64,000 nt of DNA from Pseudomonas sp. A-RE-19 (lineage in GTDB: Bacteria; Pseudomonadota; Gammaproteobacteria; Pseudomonadales; Pseudomonadaceae): NCBI RefSeq assembly GCF_019956555.1, contig NZ_JAHBDQ010000006.1, forward strand, positions 62,001-126,000, read 5' to 3'. Under the pieces are notes generated by a model. It saw only the letters and a list, made by a program, of their open reading frames with translations, was not told where the DNA came from and did not search any database. This document shows, in pieces, positions 47,701-56,774 of this stretch. Each line of letters begins with the position of its first letter. Position 1 is the stretch's first letter. The position numbers were made by a program, and so were the translations under genes.

Positions 47701-48644
47701 TCCGCCGCATCGCGAATCTCGCGCTCGCCGGGCAGGAACACCAGCACGTCGCCGGGGCTCTTGCGTTCGCTGCGTTCGAACGCAGCGATTTCGTCGAGGG
47801 TGGCGAGGATCGCCTGATCCACGGTCAGGTCATCCTCGACACGGTTGCCCTCTTCGTCCTGCTCCAGGGTCAGCGGGCGATACCAGGTGTCCACCGGGAA
47901 GGTGCGTCCGGAGACTTCGACGATTGGCGCATCATCGAAATGCTTGGAAAAGCGTTCAAGGTCGATGGTCGCCGACGTGATGATGACCTTCAGGTCCGGA
48001 CGACGCGGCAGCAGGGTTTTCAGGTAACCGAGCAGGAAGTCGATGTTCAGGCTGCGCTCGTGGGCTTCGTCGACGATGATCGTGTCGTAGCGTTCGAGGT
48101 AGCGGTCGTTCTGGGTTTCCGCGAGCAGGATGCCATCGGTCATCAGTTTGATCAGGGTGTTGGAATCGCTCTGATCCTCGAACCGCACCTGATAGCCGAC
48201 CAGCGCGCCCAACGGCGTCGCCAACTCTTCAGCGACCCGGCTCGCCACACTACGGGCGGCGATTCGACGGGGCTGGGTGTGGCCGATCAGGCCGTGCTGA
48301 CCGCGACCGATTTCCAGGCAGATCTTCGGCAACTGAGTGGTTTTACCCGACCCGGTTTCGCCGGCAATGATCAGCACCTGGTGCTTTTGCAGCGCCTCTT
48401 TGATTTCGTCGCGCTTGGCGGCGATCGGCAGGCTGTCGTCGTAACGAATCACCGGCAAACTGGCACGCCGCGCCAACACCTGATCGCAGGACGCCTGCGT
48501 GCGCGTCACCCACTGGGCCAGTTTGGCCTCGTCAGGCTTTTTGCGCAGCTCAAGCAACTGCCGCCGCAGCCGGTGGCGGTCGGCGAGCATGGCGTGATCG
48601 AGATTTTTCAGCAGTTTGTCGATGGAGGGCGATTCGTCGGTCAT
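44733..48644 (-). CDS. hrpA: ATP-dependent RNA helicase HrpA
   Basis: 1303 aa, the usual HrpA length. DEAH-box motif I GETGSGKTTQLPK, Ia TQPRRIAARS, II DEAH, III SAT, V NVAETSLTVPG and VI QRKGRCGRVEPG are intact; then helicase-associated and OB folds and the long C-terminal DUF3418. It rescues stalled or colliding ribosomes on mRNA in E. coli. Long antisense frames lie over it and are not genes. Confidence 0.96.
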   Translation of the reverse strand: MTDESPSIDKLLKNLDHAMLADRHRLRRQLLELRKKPDEAKLAQWVTRTQASCDQVLARRASLPVIRYDDSLPIAAKRDEIKEALQKHQVLIIAGETGSGKTTQLPKICLEIGRGQHGLIGHTQPRRIAARSVASRVAEELATPLGALVGYQVRFEDQSDSNTLIKLMTDGILLAETQNDRYLERYDTIIVDEAHERSLNIDFLLGYLKTLLPRRPDLKVIITSATIDLERFSKHFDDAPIVEVSGRTFPVDTWYRPLTLEQDEEGNRVEDDLTVDQAILATLDEIAAFERSERKSPGDVLVFLPGEREIRDAADMLRKAQLKHTEILPLYARLSPAEQQRIFQSHPGRRVVLATNVAETSLTVPGIRYVIDSGTARISRYSYRAKVQRLPIEAISQASANQRKGRCGRVEPGICIRLYSEEDFIGRPEFTDPEILRTNLAAVILQMLHLRLGEITDFPFIEPPDGKAISDGFNLLQELSAVDRNSQLTPLGRQLARLPVDPRMGRMLLEAAKLGSLQEVLIVASAMSIQDPRERPPERQQAADQAHAQWKDVDSDFAGLVNLWRGFEEQRQALTASPLRNWCRKNFLNYLRLREWRDSHRQLSLICRDMQLSLNKEPADYPKLHKAVLSGLLSQIGQKTEDGDYLGARQRRFWIHPSSGLGKKRPQWLMTAELVETTKLYARMVAKIDADWIEPLAGHLIKKNHFEPHWEKKRGQVVAFEQITLFGLIVVGRRPVHYGPVDPVVSRELFIREALVRGEIQSRAKCLTANQQLLEQLDELEAKARRRDILADEETLFAFYEARLPAEIHQTATFDSWYRVNSQKDPQLLIMREEDVLAREASEVTAAHYPDTLHIGDLELALSYHFEPNHPRDGVTLRVPAPLLPMLPPERLEWLVPGVIEAKCIGLVRNLPKALRKNFVPVPDFVKAALQRITFAEGSLPQALGRELLRMTGARVSDEAWAEASQQVDSHLRMNLEIVDGQGKSLGEGRDLAELTARFAEASQAALAVPQTAKSQQPVEAKVFAAVAEKTQQKIAGLSMTVYPALVEEAGTVKEGRFSTPAEAEFQHRRALQRLLMQQLAEPAKFLRGKLPGLTELGLMYRELGRIDSLVEDILLASLDSCILDGEDPLPRDGAGLASLAERKRGGWTEHAERLAKLTLEILKLWHGLQKRFKGKIDLAQAVALNDIKQQLSHLVYPGFVRETPMPWLKELPRYLKAVEQRLEKLGAQVQKDRVWSGELSGLWAQYQTRANKHAQEGKRDPQLELYRWWLEEYRVSLFAQQLGTKVPISDKRLSKQWSQVEP

Positions 48645-48715
48645 CGGGTACGCAATTCAGTCGTCTAGTGGCGCAGAGGGCGGATTGTCGCAGATTTTAC
48701 GACCGCTGCGCGGCC

Positions 48716-48809
48716 GATCGCGAGCAGGCTCGCTCCCACATTGGATCTATAGCGACCACAAAAACGGGGGCGCCACGATCAAATGTGGGAGCGAGCCTGC
48801 TCGCGATCG
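48716..48809. repeat. REP-like pair in tail-to-tail order
   Basis: Here CGCGAGCAGGCTCGCTCCCACA comes first and TGTGGGAGCGAGCCTGCTCG second, the reverse of most pairs in the window. It lies between hrpA and aceK. Confidence 0.88.
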
Positions 48810-48831
48810 ATTGCGCAGCAATCGCAGAGAA

Positions 48832-50553
48832 CTACTCGTTGTCGAGGCCTTTGCGGCGGTACGGGAACACGTCGATCACTTTGCCGGCCCGAATTGCCTC
48901 CTGCAAACCCTTCCAGTAATCAGCGTTGTATAACTCGCCATGCAACTGATCGAACAACTTTCGTTGCCCCGAATCAGCAAACAGAAACGGCGGAAACTCC
49001 TCGGGAAACACATCCAGTGGCCCGATCGAGTACCACGGCTCGGAGGCCATTTCATCTTCCGGCGTACGCGGTTGCGGGATGTGGCGGAAGTTGGCTTCGG
49101 TCAGAAAGCAGATTTCGTCATAGTCATAAAACACCACACGACCGTGACGGGTGACGCCAAAGTTCTTCAGCAACATGTCGCCGGGAAAAATGTTCGCCGC
49201 CGCCAGTTGCTTGATCGCCAGACCATAATCCTCCAGCGCCTCGCGAACCTGCGCCTCGTTGGCGTGCTCCAGATAGAGGTTCAACGGCGTCATCCGGCGT
49301 TCCGTCCAGCAGTGGCGGATCAGCACCGTGTCACCTTCCAGCGATACCGTGGATGGCGCCACTTCAAGCAACTCCGCCAGGCATGCCGGCTCGAATTTGC
49401 TCAAGGGGAAACGGAAGTCGGCGAACTCCTGAGTGTCGGCCATGCGCCCGACCCGGTCGACGCTTTTCACCAGGCGATACTTTTCGATCACCGTGGCGCG
49501 GTCGACGTTTTTCGACGGTGAGAAGCGGTCCTTGATGATTTTGAAAACGGTGTTGAAGCCCGGCAACGTAAACACGCTCATAACCATCCCGCGCACGCCG
49601 GGGGCCATGATGAACTGGTCGTCGGTGTTGGCCAGATGATTGATCAGCGCCCGATAGAACTCGGACTTGCCATGCTTATAGAAGCCGATCGAGGTGTACA
49701 GCTCGGCGATGTGCTTGCCCGGCAGAATACGTTTGAGAAAGCCGATGAATTCCGCCGGCACCGGCACATCGACCATGAAGTACGAACGGGTAAAAGAGAA
49801 GATGATCGACACCTCCGCCTCGTCGGTGATCAGCGCATCGATCTGGATGCCCCGACCTTCGCGGTGCAGCAGCGGAATCACCAGCGGCCATTGATCGTCC
49901 TGGGTGTAAATGCGTCCCACCAGATAGGCGCCCTTGTTGCGGTAAAGCACCGAGGAAAACACCTCGACACTCAGTTCCGGATCCTTGCAGACCCAGTCCG
50001 GCAGGTTCTCGCGCAATTGCGCTTCGAGGCGGCGCAGGTCGCCGGGCAAATCGGCGTAATCCTCGCTGAAGCGATAGTCGGAAAAGATGCTGGTGAGCAT
50101 GCCCGACAACTGCCCATGGGGCTTGTAGGTGCGGGTTTGCGCGGCCCGGGCGCGGCGCAGGCTTGGCCGGGTCGTGTGGATGAACATGCAGCCGTCGCTG
50201 ATCAGGTCATGGCTGAACAGCCCGCAGAAAATCGAGTTGTACCAGGTCTCGGACAGCTCATCGTCGAAACGCAGGTCGATCAGGCTGATGTAAGCGCTTT
50301 TGACCAGCGGCCAGCTGCTGACATCCATCAACACATCGGTCGCGAACGACGCGTGCAAGCGCCCTACCGTTTCGCCGACCTTTTCTTCGTAGAGGTTGAT
50401 CCGCGCCGCCGACGCGACTTGCGTCTCCTGCCATTGGGCCTGCTCGAAGCGGGCTCGAGCGCCGTCGGTGATTTGACGGAAATGCTCGCGGTAATCGTCA
50501 AAGCCATCGAGGATCATTCGGGCGATGTCGGCGGCTGGCCATTGCTGCGGCAT
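48832..50553 (-). CDS. aceK: Isocitrate dehydrogenase kinase/phosphatase
   Basis: 573 aa, close to the 578-aa E. coli protein. The ATP site lies in [19 protein letters not shown] and the phosphatase/kinase residues in [17 protein letters not shown]. It phosphorylates isocitrate dehydrogenase to send carbon to the glyoxylate shunt. Ends in [11 protein letters not shown] weak (GAGG near 13 bp). Not next to aceA/aceB, as is usual in Pseudomonas. Confidence 0.95.
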   Translation of the reverse strand: MPQQWPAADIARMILDGFDDYREHFRQITDGARARFEQAQWQETQVASAARINLYEEKVGETVGRLHASFATDVLMDVSSWPLVKSAYISLIDLRFDDELSETWYNSIFCGLFSHDLISDGCMFIHTTRPSLRRARAAQTRTYKPHGQLSGMLTSIFSDYRFSEDYADLPGDLRRLEAQLRENLPDWVCKDPELSVEVFSSVLYRNKGAYLVGRIYTQDDQWPLVIPLLHREGRGIQIDALITDEAEVSIIFSFTRSYFMVDVPVPAEFIGFLKRILPGKHIAELYTSIGFYKHGKSEFYRALINHLANTDDQFIMAPGVRGMVMSVFTLPGFNTVFKIIKDRFSPSKNVDRATVIEKYRLVKSVDRVGRMADTQEFADFRFPLSKFEPACLAELLEVAPSTVSLEGDTVLIRHCWTERRMTPLNLYLEHANEAQVREALEDYGLAIKQLAAANIFPGDMLLKNFGVTRHGRVVFYDYDEICFLTEANFRHIPQPRTPEDEMASEPWYSIGPLDVFPEEFPPFLFADSGQRKLFDQLHGELYNADYWKGLQEAIRAGKVIDVFPYRRKGLDNE

Positions 50554-50682
50554 AGGTAAAACCTCGGCGGCTGTTCTTGTCGTTGGAGCCTGAGCTTAGT
50601 GGCCCTGTGTTACGCAACGCAACCATTGCCTTGTGCCCAGACTGGCGCGACACTTGCGCGCCAATCAAGGAAGGAAAGTGCT

Positions 50683-51591
50683 GTGAACCCCGTCGATATC
50701 CTGCGTTTGTTGTCACTTGCCGCCATTTGGGGTGCGAGCTTTCTGTTCATGCGCATTATTGCCCCAGTGATTGGCACAATCCCCACTGCGTTTTTTCGCG
50801 TGTCGATTGCGGCGACCGGGCTGCTGGTGATCCTCGGGCTGATGCGCATCAGTTGGGATTTCAAAGGCAAACTCAAGACCGTGATGCTGCTCGGGGTGAT
50901 CAACTCCGGGATTCCGGCGACTCTTTACTCCGTCGCGGCCCAAGTGCTGCCGGCCGGTTATTCGGCGATTTTCAACGCCACCACGCCGTTGATGGGCGTG
51001 TTGATCGGCGGCCTGTTCTTCCATGAAAAACTCACCGCCGCCAAGCTTGGCGGGGTTTTCCTCGGATTGCTTGGCGTGGGTGTCCTGACCCGTGCCGGCC
51101 CGGTGGCGTTCGATATGGAACTGCTGATGGGTGCCCTCGCCTGCCTGCTGGCCACTACGTGTTATGGCTTTGCCGGGTTCCTTGCGCGCCGCTGGCTCGA
51201 TCACGCGGGCGGCCTCGACAGCCGTCTTTCGGCGCTCGGCAGCATGTTGGGTGCGACGTTGTTTTTGCTGCCGCTGTTCGGTTACAGCGTGATCAGTCAG
51301 CCACCGGCGAGCTGGGGCGGCTGGAGCGTCTGGCTGTCGTTGCTCGGGTTGGGCTTGGGGTGCACGGCGTTTGCGTACATCATTTACTTCCGTTTGCTCA
51401 GCTCGATCGGGCCGGTGAAGTCGATGACCGTGACTTTCATGATCCCGCCGTTCGGCGTGTTGTGGGGGGCGCTGTTGCTGGATGAGCCATTGTCGATGGC
51501 GCACCTGTATGGCGGGGTGTTGATTGCGGCGGCATTGTGGCTGGTGTTGAAGCCGGCGGTGGTGAAGCCGGTTGAGGTGGCTGCCCGGTAG
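50683..51591 (+). CDS. EamA/DMT-family permease
   Basis: 302 aa from the GTG at 50683, RBS AAGGAAAG 5-6 bp upstream. Ten TM helices, two EamA repeats (WGASFLFMRIIAPVIG start, SSIGPVKSMTVTFMIPPFGVLWG in the second half). Transports an unknown metabolite outward. It is divergent from aceK, 129 bp apart. Its similarity to the DMT gene at 51803 is at family level only. Confidence 0.88.
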   Translation: MNPVDILRLLSLAAIWGASFLFMRIIAPVIGTIPTAFFRVSIAATGLLVILGLMRISWDFKGKLKTVMLLGVINSGIPATLYSVAAQVLPAGYSAIFNATTPLMGVLIGGLFFHEKLTAAKLGGVFLGLLGVGVLTRAGPVAFDMELLMGALACLLATTCYGFAGFLARRWLDHAGGLDSRLSALGSMLGATLFLLPLFGYSVISQPPASWGGWSVWLSLLGLGLGCTAFAYIIYFRLLSSIGPVKSMTVTFMIPPFGVLWGALLLDEPLSMAHLYGGVLIAAALWLVLKPAVVKPVEVAAR

Positions 51592-51610
51592 TGATGTGGT
51601 GTTGCTGATG

Positions 51611-51791
51611 ACGCCTTCGCGGGCAAGCCTCGCTCCTACAGTGGAAAGGCATTCCCCCTGTAGGAGCTGCCGAAGGCTGCGATCTTTTGATCTTGCTCTT
51701 CGGCGGCCCCGAAAAAAATCGCAGCCCACGCCAGCGCCTACATTGGGTCCTGTTACGACGAAGATCCAATGCAGGAGCTGTGCCTGGAGCA
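51611..51791. repeat. Composite REP-like cluster of both families
   Basis: A GCGGGCAAGCCTCGCTCCTAC copy (51619-51639), then CTGTAGGAGCTGCCGAAGGCTGCGATC (51657-51688), then further degenerate GATCGCAGCCCACGCC and GCAGGAGCTG pieces up to 51791. It lies between two convergent DMT permease genes. Confidence 0.75.
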
Positions 51792-51802
51792 GCCTTTGGG
51801 TT

Positions 51803-52666
51803 TCAAGCGCTCTTACGGAACACAAACACCAGGCCGACAATGATCAGCCCCATCCCCAACAGACTCAACATCGCCAGGCGATTACCAAAAATCAGGTAGT
51901 CCATCACCGCCGTCACCGCTGGCACCAGGTAGAACAGACTGGTGACATTCACCAGATTGCCCCGGGCGATCAAGCGGTATAGCAACAACGTCGCCAGCAC
52001 CGATACCACCAATCCCATCCACAACACCGGCACAATGAACCCCGCGCCGTGTTCGAAATGAAACGGCTGGAACGGCACGAATATCCCGCAGAGCAACAGC
52101 CCGGCAAGGTACTGCACCGGCAGTGTGCCGAGGGGATTGTCGGTGATGCGTTTCTGCATGATCGAACCGAACGTCATGCTCGCCAGCGCCAACAGACCGA
52201 AAAGCATTCCGGCCAACGACATGCCGGCCAGCCCGATACCCTGATAGACCACCATGATCAACCCAGCCAAGCCCAGTGCCAGACCGAACATCCGACTTAT
52301 TGATCGGTGCCGCTCCATGATCACTACGGTGAGAATCGGTTGAACGCCCATGATGGTTGCCATCACGCCCGGCGTGACTTTCAGGTCCAGGGCCAACAGA
52401 TAGAAAATCTGATAAGCCCCCAACAGCACCACGCCCGTGGCCATCGCATACAACATCGGCTTGCCGCCCTTGGGCAGCTTCAGCTTGAGCAACGGCACCA
52501 GCAGCATCAAGCCGCACAAGGCGATGACAAAGCGAATCAGCAGAAAGGCAAAGGGTGATGCATGGGCCAGGCCCCATTTAGAGAAGATCGCCCCGCTGCT
52601 CCACAGCAGAACGAACAGGCTCGTGGACGCCGCCGCGAGCGCGGATTTTTTCGAAAGGACAAACAT
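51803..52666 (-). CDS. EamA/DMT-family permease with long leader
   Basis: 287 aa from the ATG at 52666, RBS AGGTGG 5 bp upstream; a GTG three codons earlier is less likely. Ten TM segments, two EamA repeats; opening WSSGAIFSKWGLAHASPFAFLLIRF is typical. Metabolite exporter of the inner membrane. Its messenger probably starts near 52988, giving a leader of about 320 nt that carries a 54-codon ORF, suggesting regulated expression. Confidence 0.88.
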   Translation of the reverse strand: MFVLSKKSALAAASTSLFVLLWSSGAIFSKWGLAHASPFAFLLIRFVIALCGLMLLVPLLKLKLPKGGKPMLYAMATGVVLLGAYQIFYLLALDLKVTPGVMATIMGVQPILTVVIMERHRSISRMFGLALGLAGLIMVVYQGIGLAGMSLAGMLFGLLALASMTFGSIMQKRITDNPLGTLPVQYLAGLLLCGIFVPFQPFHFEHGAGFIVPVLWMGLVVSVLATLLLYRLIARGNLVNVTSLFYLVPAVTAVMDYLIFGNRLAMLSLLGMGLIIVGLVFVFRKSA

Positions 52667-52774
52667 GAATACCACCTGTAGTCAGGCAAAAAGCCAACTC
52701 AGCCGAAGCTGAAATTCAGTAGTTTTTTCAAGCGAGCGCTTTTTCAGACAGGCATGGGAACAGCAGAAAGCTGA

Positions 52775-52939
52775 TCAGCCCGAAAAGCCAACGCCCGGCG
52801 GTGATACGACTGCGCACACCGGCGTGCTACTGACAGGTGGAGGGTAATGACTGATCTGCGCAGGCTGCTGATCCCCGCACGGCACGACGCCAGCGTTGAC
52901 CGCTGAATCGACTACCGCGTTGATGAGGGAAGCTGGCAT
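52775..52939 (-). CDS. Candidate leader ORF upstream of a DMT permease (54 aa)
   Basis: ATG at 52937-52939, TGA at 52775-52777, 54 codons. The product begins MPASLINAVVDSAVNAG and is rich in Pro (9), Val and Ser: it contains HYPPPVSSTP and VVSPPGVG, sequences likely to slow ribosomes, and two Cys. No clear Shine-Dalgarno precedes the ATG. The stop lies inside the perfect palindrome GCTGATCAGC (52770-52779), whose arms can also pair with the TCAGC CGAA GCTGA hairpin at 52700-52713. The 108-nt gap to the permease start has no other ORF. Unrecognised; could be a leader peptide or just an RNA element. Confidence 0.45.
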   Translation of the reverse strand: MPASLINAVVDSAVNAGVVPCGDQQPAQISHYPPPVSSTPVCAVVSPPGVGFSG

Positions 52940-52994
52940 GGGCTGATCTTTTTTGATGGGTGAAAGAGTGGTTCAGGAAACCACAGAGCGCCGA

Positions 52995-53023
52995 GAATAA
53001 CCAGCGTATGACATGGATTGCAA
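52995..53023 (-). promoter_or_regulatory. Candidate promoter of the leader/DMT transcript
   Basis: TTGCAA (53018-53023) and TTATTC (52995-53000) are 17 bp apart on the minus strand. Upstream an inverted repeat GTGAGCG/CGCTCAC (about 53072-53095) may be an operator. The predicted start is about 50 nt before the leader ATG. Confidence 0.5.
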
Positions 53024-53122
53024 TGAGTTAACAGAAAAGCTGAGAAACAGGAGTCTGGCACGATCCCTGTGGTGAGCGCCCATAAAAACGCTCACAAGGA
53101 ATAATGCTCAAGGTGCGAAACC

Positions 53123-53228
53123 TTGTGGGAGCGGCGGTGCGACGATTCGACTTGCCCGCGATAGCGGGATGTCAGTCAACGAATGTATTGAATGTAACGC
53201 CGCCATCGCGGGCAAGCCCGCTCCCTCA
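53123..53228. repeat. REP-like pair with GCGGTGCGACGATTCGACTT insertion variant
   Basis: TTGTGGGAGCGGCGGTGCG..CTTGCCCGCGAT and the inverse CGCGGGCAAGCCCGCTCCCTCA. Located between the lpxO stop and the leader region of the DMT permease. Confidence 0.8.
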
Positions 53229-53290
53229 TGGATTGCGCTTAACTGACTGGCATCGCTCCCAAGGAGCGGCTTTTCATCCCGGAATCGGCC

Positions 53291-54229
53291 TTAACCAAAC
53301 AGCCAATACCCCAACAACGTCAACACCACCACCGCCAGCACCGGCCGCAGTACACGGTAAGCCTTGGGGTTACGACGCTTCCACTGTTTGATCACGCCGC
53401 TGAATTTGTCGCTTGAGTTCTTGCTCCAGGCATAGGCCTGGTTGATCCCGCCGACGCGCTCGTCATCAAGATTCTGTGGCGCAGTGGCGCGGCCCAGCAA
53501 GCCGCTGATCCAGCGGTTGATGCGGGTCATGAGGCGGTTGCTCAGTGGGCGTTCGATGTCGCAGAACAGGATGACCCGGGTTTTCTCTGTTTCATTCTTG
53601 ACCCAGTGCACATAGGTCTCATCGAACATCACGTCTTCACCATCGCGCCAGGCATAGACCTGACCGTCGACAAAGATGCGGCAATCGTCAGAGTTCGGCG
53701 TAGACAGCCCCAGGTGATAACGCAGGGAACCGGCAAACGGGTCCCGATGCGGGTTGAGGTGGCTGCCACCGGGCAACAGCGCAAACATCGCGCCTTTGAC
53801 GTTGGGAATGCCACTGACCAGGGCCACGGTTTTCGGGCACAAGGCTTCGGCCGATGGCAACGGTTTGTCGTACCACTTGAGGTAGAAACGCTTCCAGCCC
53901 TTCTTGAAGAACGAACCGAAACCGGCGTCGTTGTTCTTCTCGGCGGCGCGGATGTAGCCCTCATCGAACAAGTGCATGGCCTCGTCGCGGATAACTTCCC
54001 AGTTGTCCCGAAGCACGTCCAGTTCCGGGAACTTGCTGCGGTCCAGATAAGGTTTTGAGGGCACGCCGGAGAACAGGTACATCAAGGCGTTGTAAGGCGC
54101 GAACAGGGCCGAGTGGTTGACGAACTGACGCAGGACCGGCAAACGCGCCTTGCCACGCAAATGCACATAGAGCGTGCTGCCGAGAAACAGCAACAACACC
54201 GAAGCCTTCGCGACAAAGGAAAAGCTCAT
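53291..54229 (-). CDS. lpxO: Lipid A hydroxylase LpxO
   Basis: 312 aa from the ATG at 54229 with AGGAG 6 bp upstream. Fe(II)/2-oxoglutarate dioxygenase of the Asp/Asn beta-hydroxylase type: H161-x-D163 in NPHRDPFAG and H208 in ETYVHWV. N-terminal (about 8-23) and C-terminal (about 293-310) membrane segments hold it in the inner membrane. LpxO adds a 2-hydroxyl to lipid A acyl chains, as in Salmonella and Pseudomonas. Confidence 0.92.
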   Translation of the reverse strand: MSFSFVAKASVLLLFLGSTLYVHLRGKARLPVLRQFVNHSALFAPYNALMYLFSGVPSKPYLDRSKFPELDVLRDNWEVIRDEAMHLFDEGYIRAAEKNNDAGFGSFFKKGWKRFYLKWYDKPLPSAEALCPKTVALVSGIPNVKGAMFALLPGGSHLNPHRDPFAGSLRYHLGLSTPNSDDCRIFVDGQVYAWRDGEDVMFDETYVHWVKNETEKTRVILFCDIERPLSNRLMTRINRWISGLLGRATAPQNLDDERVGGINQAYAWSKNSSDKFSGVIKQWKRRNPKAYRVLRPVLAVVVLTLLGYWLFG

Positions 54230-54423
54230 CAACAACTCCTTGATAGTAGGTAACTCCGCACAACGCCCTTTACCCGACGTGGCAGTCGGCCATGATAAAC
54301 ACTACCGGCCTCGGGAAAAACCCGCATAACTCAATATTCAGTGTTAAGCATTGTGTAATAAAGCACTTCTTAACATAGGGTTCCTGAACAGGGGCTGACC
54401 TGAATCACCCCCTGTCACACAAG

Positions 54424-54456
54424 AATCAAAAGATCACAGCCTCCGGCAGCTCTTAC
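54424..54456. repeat. REP-like remnant, GATCGCAGCC family
   Basis: AATCAAAAGATCACAGCC and CCGGCAGCTCTTACGG: one arm of the family overlapping the cysK stop. The second arm is missing. Confidence 0.6.
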
Positions 54457-55427
54457 GGTTGATTCTCCTGTTCGGTAAACAGATCACTGAACAGCATGCT
54501 CGACAGGTAGCGTTCGCCGGAATCCGGCAGGATCACCACGATGGTCTTGCCCTGCATTTCCGGGGTTTCGGCCAGACGCACAGCCACCGCCATGGCAGCA
54601 CCGCAAGAGATGCCGCTCAAAATCCCTTCTTCCTGCATCAGCCGCAGGGCCATCGCCTTGGACTCATCGTCGCTGACCAGTTCGACCCGGTCGACCATCG
54701 ACAGGTCGAGGTTCTTCGGCACAAAACCGGCGCCGATACCCTGGATTTTGTGAGGGCTGGGTTTGACCTCTTCCCCGGCGATCGTCTGGGTGATCACCGG
54801 AGACACCAGCGGCTCCACCGCCACCGAGATAATCGGTTTGCCCTGGGTATTCTTGATATACCGCGAAACCCCGGTGATGGTTCCGCCCGTTCCGACGCCC
54901 GCCACCAGCACATCGACTGCACCGTCGGTGTCGTTCCAGATTTCCGGGCCGGTGGTTTTTTCGTGGATGGCCGGGTTGGCCGGATTTTCGAATTGTGCCG
55001 GCATGAAGTAAGTGGACGGGTCGCTGGCGAGGATTTCGGCGGCCTTCTCGATCGCGCCTTTCATGCCTTTGGCCGGCTCCGTCAGTATCAGTTCGGCGCC
55101 AAGGGCCTTGAGCACCTTGCGTCGCTCAATGCTCATGGACGCCGGCATCGTCAGCACCAGCTGGTAACCGCGGGCGGCGGCAACGAACGCCAGGCCGATA
55201 CCGGTGTTGCCCGAGGTGGGTTCGATGATGGTCATGCCGGGCTTGAGCTTACCGCTGCTTTCGGCCTCCCAGATCATGTTCGCGCCGATCCGGCACTTGA
55301 CCGAATAACCGGGGTTGCGCCCTTCGATCTTGGCCAGAATGGTGACACCGCGCGGGGCGATACGGTTGATCTGCACCAGCGGCGTATTGCCGATGGAATG
55401 GGCGTTGTCAGCGTAGATACGGCTCAT
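54453..55427 (-). CDS. cysK: Cysteine synthase A
   Basis: 324 aa. O-acetylserine sulfhydrylase: PLP lysine K44 in [10 protein letters not shown], phosphate loop GTGGT, and [10 protein letters not shown]. Converts O-acetylserine and sulfide to cysteine. The family usually has SVKDRIA; here it is SVKCRIG, typical of CysK in this group. A single gene with its own promoter, divergent from the DUF748 gene. Confidence 0.96.
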   Translation of the reverse strand: MSRIYADNAHSIGNTPLVQINRIAPRGVTILAKIEGRNPGYSVKCRIGANMIWEAESSGKLKPGMTIIEPTSGNTGIGLAFVAAARGYQLVLTMPASMSIERRKVLKALGAELILTEPAKGMKGAIEKAAEILASDPSTYFMPAQFENPANPAIHEKTTGPEIWNDTDGAVDVLVAGVGTGGTITGVSRYIKNTQGKPIISVAVEPLVSPVITQTIAGEEVKPSPHKIQGIGAGFVPKNLDLSMVDRVELVSDDESKAMALRLMQEEGILSGISCGAAMAVAVRLAETPEMQGKTIVVILPDSGERYLSSMLFSDLFTEQENQP

Positions 55428-55553
55428 GGCTGGGTCCTTATACAGCGTTGGATTAGCTGTCCACGGTATGCCTGTTACCCGTGGTCGTCCAGTCAGTCGA
55501 ACGTCTGCTTACCCCAGCAGTCAATCGCTTTACACCGCCTGAGATTTGCCGCC

Positions 55554-56630
55554 ATGAAGCGTCGATACAGTTGGCCTCTATGGACCCTCGCCGGCCTCGT
55601 TGTGCTGCTGGTTGCCCTGCACATCGCGCTGCCCTATATCGTGCGCGATTACCTCAATGAGCGATTGGCGAACATGGGTGACTACCGCGGGCAGATTACC
55701 GACGTGGACCTGGCCCTGTGGCGCGGCGCCTACAAAATCAACGGACTGAAAATCGTTAAAGTCGACGGTAAGGTCCCGGTGCCTTTCGTCAACGCGCCAT
55801 TGATCGACCTGTCTGTCAGCTGGCATTCACTCTGGTACGACCACGCCGTGGTGGCCGAGGCGCGGTTCGACAAACCCGAGGTGAACTTCGTCGATGGCGG
55901 CGCCAACAAGAAAAACTCCCAGACCGGTCAGGGCACCGACTGGCGGGCACAACTGGAAAAATTACTGCCGATTACCCTGAACGAAGTGCGGATCAACGAC
56001 GGCCGGGTGACCTTTCGGAACTTCACTTCAAAACCGCCCGTGAACATGAATGCCACTCAGGTCAATGCCAGCATTTACAACCTGACCAACGTGGTCGACA
56101 CCAAAGGCAAACGCGATGCCCGACTCGACGGCAAGGCTCTGTTGCTGGGGCATGCACCGCTGGAAACAACGGCAACCTTCGACCCGCTGAGCGACTTCCA
56201 GAGTTTCGAGTTCCGCCTGCGCGCCACGAACCTTGAACTCAAACGCATGAACGACTTCGCCTCGGCCTATGGCAAGTTCGACTTCAATGCCGGCCATGGT
56301 GACCTGGTCATCGAAGCCGAAGCCAACAAGGGTCAACTCACTGGCTACATCAAGCCGCTATTGCGCGACGTTGAAGTGTTCAATTGGCAACAGGACGTGG
56401 AGAACAAAGACAAAGGGATTTTTCGCTCCATCTGGGAAGCACTCGTCGGCGGCACCGAGAATGCGTTGAAGAACCAACCGGCAAACCAGTTCGCCACTCG
56501 CGTCGAGCTCAAAGGCAGCGTACATCAGCGAGATATCAGCGCATTCGAGGCTTTTTTGCAGATTTTGCGTAATGGTTTCATCCAGGCGTTCAATGCCCAA
56601 TACGAACGGCCCAAGCCGGATGCGGGATGA
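55554..56630 (+). CDS. DUF748/AsmA-like envelope protein
   Basis: 358 aa from the ATG at 55554. One N-terminal TM segment (about 8-28), then a long beta-rich periplasmic domain with AsmA-like repeats (YRGQITDVDLALWRGAYKINGLKI; LPITLNEVRINDGRVTFRNF). AsmA-like proteins are thought to carry lipids between membranes; the function of DUF748 members is not settled. The frame extends upstream to 54459 but opposite cysK, which is shadow. Confidence 0.85.
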   Translation: MKRRYSWPLWTLAGLVVLLVALHIALPYIVRDYLNERLANMGDYRGQITDVDLALWRGAYKINGLKIVKVDGKVPVPFVNAPLIDLSVSWHSLWYDHAVVAEARFDKPEVNFVDGGANKKNSQTGQGTDWRAQLEKLLPITLNEVRINDGRVTFRNFTSKPPVNMNATQVNASIYNLTNVVDTKGKRDARLDGKALLLGHAPLETTATFDPLSDFQSFEFRLRATNLELKRMNDFASAYGKFDFNAGHGDLVIEAEANKGQLTGYIKPLLRDVEVFNWQQDVENKDKGIFRSIWEALVGGTENALKNQPANQFATRVELKGSVHQRDISAFEAFLQILRNGFIQAFNAQYERPKPDAG

Positions 56631-56774
56631 GTCACGAAGTGACGCCCCATTCAGAGACTGAATAAGCCGTCTGCGTTCACAGTCGACCGGACAGCGCGTT
56701 ATAGTCGAGCCTGACCATTTATTGCGCCCCGCCCTGCCTCGTTCAGGTCGGCGTTACCGTTCGAGGATTAGCAG

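Noticed and set aside
45633..48668. A 1011-aa open frame on the plus strand across hrpA
   Set aside because: It lies wholly opposite intact HrpA motifs, is Gln/His/Arg-rich as expected for antisense of GC-rich coding sequence, and has no recognisable domain.
54343..54375. GTTAAG/CTTAAC inverted repeat upstream of lpxO as a PhoP box
   Set aside because: The half-sites do not fit the PhoP direct-repeat spacing, and the arms are only 6 bp.
54459..55553. Upstream extension of the DUF748 protein across cysK
   Set aside because: Antisense to the intact cysK gene; the ATG at 55554 starts the conserved membrane segment.
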